A DNA stretch of 8,272 nucleotides from an uncultured Clostridia bacterium (GTDB lineage Bacteria > Bacillota > Clostridia > Christensenellales > Borkfalkiaceae), in the NCBI GenBank assembly GCA_944338265.1, contig CALVLO010000063.1, forward strand, positions 1 to 8,272, read 5' to 3'. Under the pieces are notes generated by a model, which was given only the letters and a program-made list of their open reading frames with translations, ran no database searches and was not told the DNA's origin. A program made the position numbers and the translations under genes. This document shows, in pieces, positions 6,205-8,272 of this stretch (its first letter is position 1; every line of letters starts with the position of its first letter).

Positions 6205-8272
6205 CTCCGTCTTCTTGGTGCGGAGATCGTTGATATCCACAAGCTCGGTGTTGTACTCGGTGAACTTGCTTGCAATGCTGTCGCACAGAGCGTTTGCCGT
6301 ATCCAGCGAAGTGAGCACGGTAATGCCGAGCAGAATGGCGTGGTGATGCAGCTCGATATAATCGGCGATGGAGTCGACATCCGTCTTACCCGTGTAGATG
6401 ATATAGCCGATCTTGCCCTCGTCCATCAGCTTGGAGACCTGCTTGGTGGCTTTGAGGCGGTCGACGACGGTGACGTCGATCCCGAGTTCGGAGATGACCT
6501 TCGCCGTGCCCGCCGTTGCATACAGGCTGCAGCCGAGATCGGCAAACTTCTTGGCGATGGAGACGATCTCGAACTTATCCTGATCGTTGACGGTGAAATA
6601 GACGCCGACGGGATTCTCCTTGGTGGGATGGTGCATCTTAAAGCCCGCCGAGACGAGCCCCTTGAAGAGCGCCTCTTCGATCGTCTTGCCGATGCCCAGA
6701 ACTTCGCCCGTCGACTTCATCTCGGGACCGAGCTGCGAGTTGACGTCGTTGAGCTTTTCAAAGCTGAACACGGGCACCTTGACGGCGACGTAAGGCGAGT
6801 TGGGATACAGCCCCGTGCCGAAGCCCAACTTTTTGAGCTTGGCGCCCGCCATGATCTTGGTGGCAAGTTCCACCATGGGCACGCCCGTCACCTTGGAAAT
6901 ATACGGGATGGTGCGCGAAGCGCGCGGGTTGACCTCGATGACGTAGAGCTGATTCTGATAGATGAGGTATTGAATGTTGATGAGCCCCTTCGTTTTGAGC
7001 GAGAGCGCAAGCTTGGTGGAGATATCAACGATCTTTTCGAGCATCGCATCGCTCAGATGATAGGGCGGATAGACGGCAATGGAATCGCCCGAGTGCACGC
7101 CCGCACGCTCAATGTGCTGCATGATGCCGGGGATGAGCACGTCCACCCCGTCGGAGATGGCGTCCACTTCGAGCTCGCTGCCCATCAGATACTTATCGCA
7201 CAGCACGGGATTTTCGATATGCTGCGCCAGGATGACGTCCATATAGCGCGAGATATCGTTTTCCGTGAAGGCGATGGTCATATTCTGCCCGCCGATGACG
7301 TAAGACGGGCGAAGGAGCACGGGATAGCCGAGCGTTTCGGCGGCTTTGAGCGCCTCCTCCTTGGTCATGACGGTAAGCCCCTTCGGGCGGGCGATATGGA
7401 ACTCTTCCAGGAGCTCATCGAAGCGCTCCCTGTCCTCCGCCATATCGACGGAATCGGCGCTTGTGCCGAGAATGCGGACGCCCGCCTTATCGAGATAGCC
7501 GCACAGCTTGATCGCCGTCTGCCCGCCGAAAGTGATGACGACGCCGTAGGGCTTCTCTACGTCGATGACGTTCTGCACATCTTCGGGCGTGAGCGACTCA
7601 AAGTACAGCCTGTCTGCCGTATCGAAGTCGGTGGAGACCGTCTCGGGATTGTTGTTGATGATGACGACCTCATAGCCGAGCTCTTTGAGCGTCCAGACGC
7701 AATGGACGGAGGAATAATCGAACTCGATGCCCTGCCCGATGCGGATGGGACCCGAGCCGATGACGATGATGCGCTTTTTGGTGCTCTTTTTGACGAAGGG
7801 CAGCGCCTCGTCGTGATCGAGCTCATCATACGTCGAATAGAAGTACGGCGTCTGCGCGGCGAACTCCGCGGCGCAGGTATCCACCATCTTGAAGACGGCG
7901 CGGCGGTGCGCGGGCAGCTTTTCGCCCGAAATGCGCGCGAGCGCCTTATCGGGGAAGCCGATGCGCTTGCCCTCGAGGTAGAGCGCCTTGCTCAGCTTTT
8001 TGCCCTCGATCGCCTTCTCGTAGTTGGCGAGATTGAGGAATTTATTCAAGAACCATCTGTCGATCATGGTGATCGCATACACTTCGTCGACGGAGATCCC
8101 GCGCTTGAGCGCTGCAAACACGGCAAAGAGGCGCTCGTCCGTCGTCTTGTGCAGTTCCTCGCGGAGCTGTTCCACGCTCATATGTTCGAACTTGGGATGA
8201 TCGAGCGTATCGAGCGAGATCTCCGCGCCGCGCACCGCCTTCATGATCGCCTGTTCGAAGGAGGTACCGATC
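5368..8272 (-). CDS. carB-dapF: Fusion of carbamoyl-phosphate synthase large subunit (CarB, C-terminal part in window) and diaminopimelate epimerase (DapF)
   Basis: One open frame runs from the right edge to the TGA at 5368-5370. The methionine at 8244 is internal: the frame continues upstream as IGTSFEQAI, matching the conserved end of the first CarB synthetase half. By comparison with E. coli CarB, roughly 390 residues are missing, and the whole protein would be about 1,350 residues. Numbered from that Met, the CarB part has the helical oligomerisation domain (about 15-150), the second ATP-grasp synthetase half that makes carbamoyl phosphate from carbamate (about 155-540), and the MGS-like allosteric domain (about 544-676). 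The synthetase half shows IGSGPIRIGQG at 162-172, RPSYVIGG with R312, GVHSGDS, and E437-V-N439-P-R441. DapF follows from about 681 to 958. CarB acts in the cytoplasm, with ammonia delivered by CarA, for arginine and pyrimidine synthesis. CarA should be sought beyond the right edge. The gene is the most upstream visible member of the operon. Both halves are highly secure as family calls. Confidence 0.95.
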   Translation of the reverse strand, partial: IGTSFEQAIMKAVRGAEISLDTLDHPKFEHMSVEQLREELHKTTDERLFAVFAALKRGISVDEVYAITMIDRWFLNKFLNLANYEKAIEGKKLSKALYLEGKRIGFPDKALARISGEKLPAHRRAVFKMVDTCAAEFAAQTPYFYSTYDELDHDEALPFVKKSTKKRIIVIGSGPIRIGQGIEFDYSSVHCVWTLKELGYEVVIINNNPETVSTDFDTADRLYFESLTPEDVQNVIDVEKPYGVVITFGGQTAIKLCGYLDKAGVRILGTSADSVDMAEDRERFDELLEEFHIARPKGLTVMTKEEALKAAETLGYPVLLRPSYVIGGQNMTIAFTENDISRYMDVILAQHIENPVLCDKYLMGSELEVDAISDGVDVLIPGIMQHIERAGVHSGDSIAVYPPYHLSDAMLEKIVDISTKLALSLKTKGLINIQYLIYQNQLYVIEVNPRASRTIPYISKVTGVPMVELATKIMAGAKLKKLGFGTGLYPNSPYVAVKVPVFSFEKLNDVNSQLGPEMKSTGEVLGIGKTIEEALFKGLVSAGFKMHHPTKENPVGVYFTVNDQDKFEIVSIAKKFADLGCSLYATAGTAKVISELGIDVTVVDRLKATKQVSKLMDEGKIGYIIYTGKTDVDSIADYIELHHHAILLGITVLTSLDTANALCDSIASKFTEYNTELVDINDLRTKKTELAFTKMQSCGNDYIYFEDLEGKITCPESLAINFVDRHYGIGGDGIVLIEKSEVADAKMRIFNKDGSEGQIAGNAIRCVAKYLYEKGIVKKETMTIESLSGVKEVKVYSFGGVVTSASVDLGKAELRGTCIPSVWMGETVVGQPMELDEKTYHVTLVNLGNPHCVIFCDKVDDVPVSTLGPRIENSEYFPAKTNVEFIRVVNESTVKMRVWERGNGETWACGTGAAAAAVACVLNGLCKRDTDITVKLKGGDLIVRYGSDGSVTLTGGVEKIYEGTVEF
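5374..5377 (-). promoter_or_regulatory. Ribosome binding site deciding the start of the membrane-protein gene
   Basis: GGAG on the minus strand lies 5 nt before the ATG at 5368, inside the last codons of dapF. Together with the TGATG stop-start overlap it marks this ATG as the real start. Confidence 0.65.
6217..6615 (-). other. MGS-like allosteric domain of the CarB part
   Basis: Residues about 544-676 (from the Met at 8244) form the domain that binds nucleotide effectors such as UMP in characterised CarB proteins. The first phosphate-binding segment, YATAGTAKVISELGI (575-589), is conserved, as is TSLDTANAL (645-653). Between them, where many CarB proteins have an NTPxGG or NTTxGR stretch, this one reads IIYTGKTDVDS (615-625). 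The domain keeps its normal C-terminal end (VDINDLRTKK) before DapF begins, so nothing seems to have been lost at the fusion point. Confidence 0.8.

Noticed and set aside
6180..6220. The CarB-DapF fusion as a sequencing or assembly error
   Set aside because: The frame is clean on both sides, no stop is one base away at the junction as far as I can see by eye, and DapF lacks a plausible own start; this cannot be fully excluded without reads.
8242..8244. The ATG at 8244 as the true start of the CarB-DapF protein
   Set aside because: The frame is open further upstream and encodes conserved CarB sequence (IGTSFEQAI), and a start here would omit the whole first synthetase half.
1..8272. Search for defence systems, toxin-antitoxin pairs, CRISPR arrays, retroelements, transposons and RNA genes
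   Set aside because: No repeats with regular spacing, no transposase or reverse-transcriptase motifs, no inverted terminal repeats and no tRNA or rRNA-like sequence were seen; the window is metabolic and cell-wall genes.

Overview
The window carries six protein genes on about 8.3 kb of GC-rich DNA, densely packed with one short intergenic gap. The gene families point to a Gram-positive anaerobe of the Clostridia type: a class U-like sirtuin, a ThiI without a rhodanese domain next to its own cysteine desulfurase, a class A penicillin-binding protein (PBP) with a C-terminal Fn3-like domain, and a clostridial-type DapF sequence. The exact lineage cannot be fixed from the sequence. I see no RNA genes, CRISPR arrays, insertion sequences, phage genes or origins.

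Layout. (1) Positions 1-207, minus strand: the N-terminal 69 codons of a Sir2 NAD-dependent deacylase, running off the left edge and preceded by a near-consensus sigma-70-type promoter (237-265). (2) Positions 208-318: a 111-nt divergent intergenic region. (3) Positions 319-2502, plus strand: a bifunctional class A PBP. (4) Positions 2499-8272, minus strand: a four-gene leftward operon, in transcription order a carB-dapF fusion (5' end beyond the right edge), a small two-helix membrane protein, a cysteine desulfurase and thiI. Consecutive genes share 1 nt (TGATG), share 4 nt (ATGA) or are 3 nt apart, so translation is probably coupled. The operon meets the PBP gene tail to tail with a 4-nt overlap on TTAA. 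The best terminator candidate for the operon lies inside the PBP coding region, at 2293-2332.

Roles. The operon combines carbamoyl-phosphate synthesis (arginine and pyrimidines), meso-diaminopimelate formation (lysine and peptidoglycan), and a desulfurase/ThiI sulfur relay for tRNA 4-thiouridine and possibly thiamine. The PBP on the other strand polymerises and crosslinks peptidoglycan, the end use of meso-diaminopimelate.

The most striking features are the single reading frame joining a complete CarB C-terminus directly to a complete DapF, and the replacement by alanine of the first catalytic cysteine of that DapF. Also notable are a roughly 35% GC patch with palindromes in the PBP C-terminal domain, and 17 predicted extracytoplasmic cysteines in the PBP.
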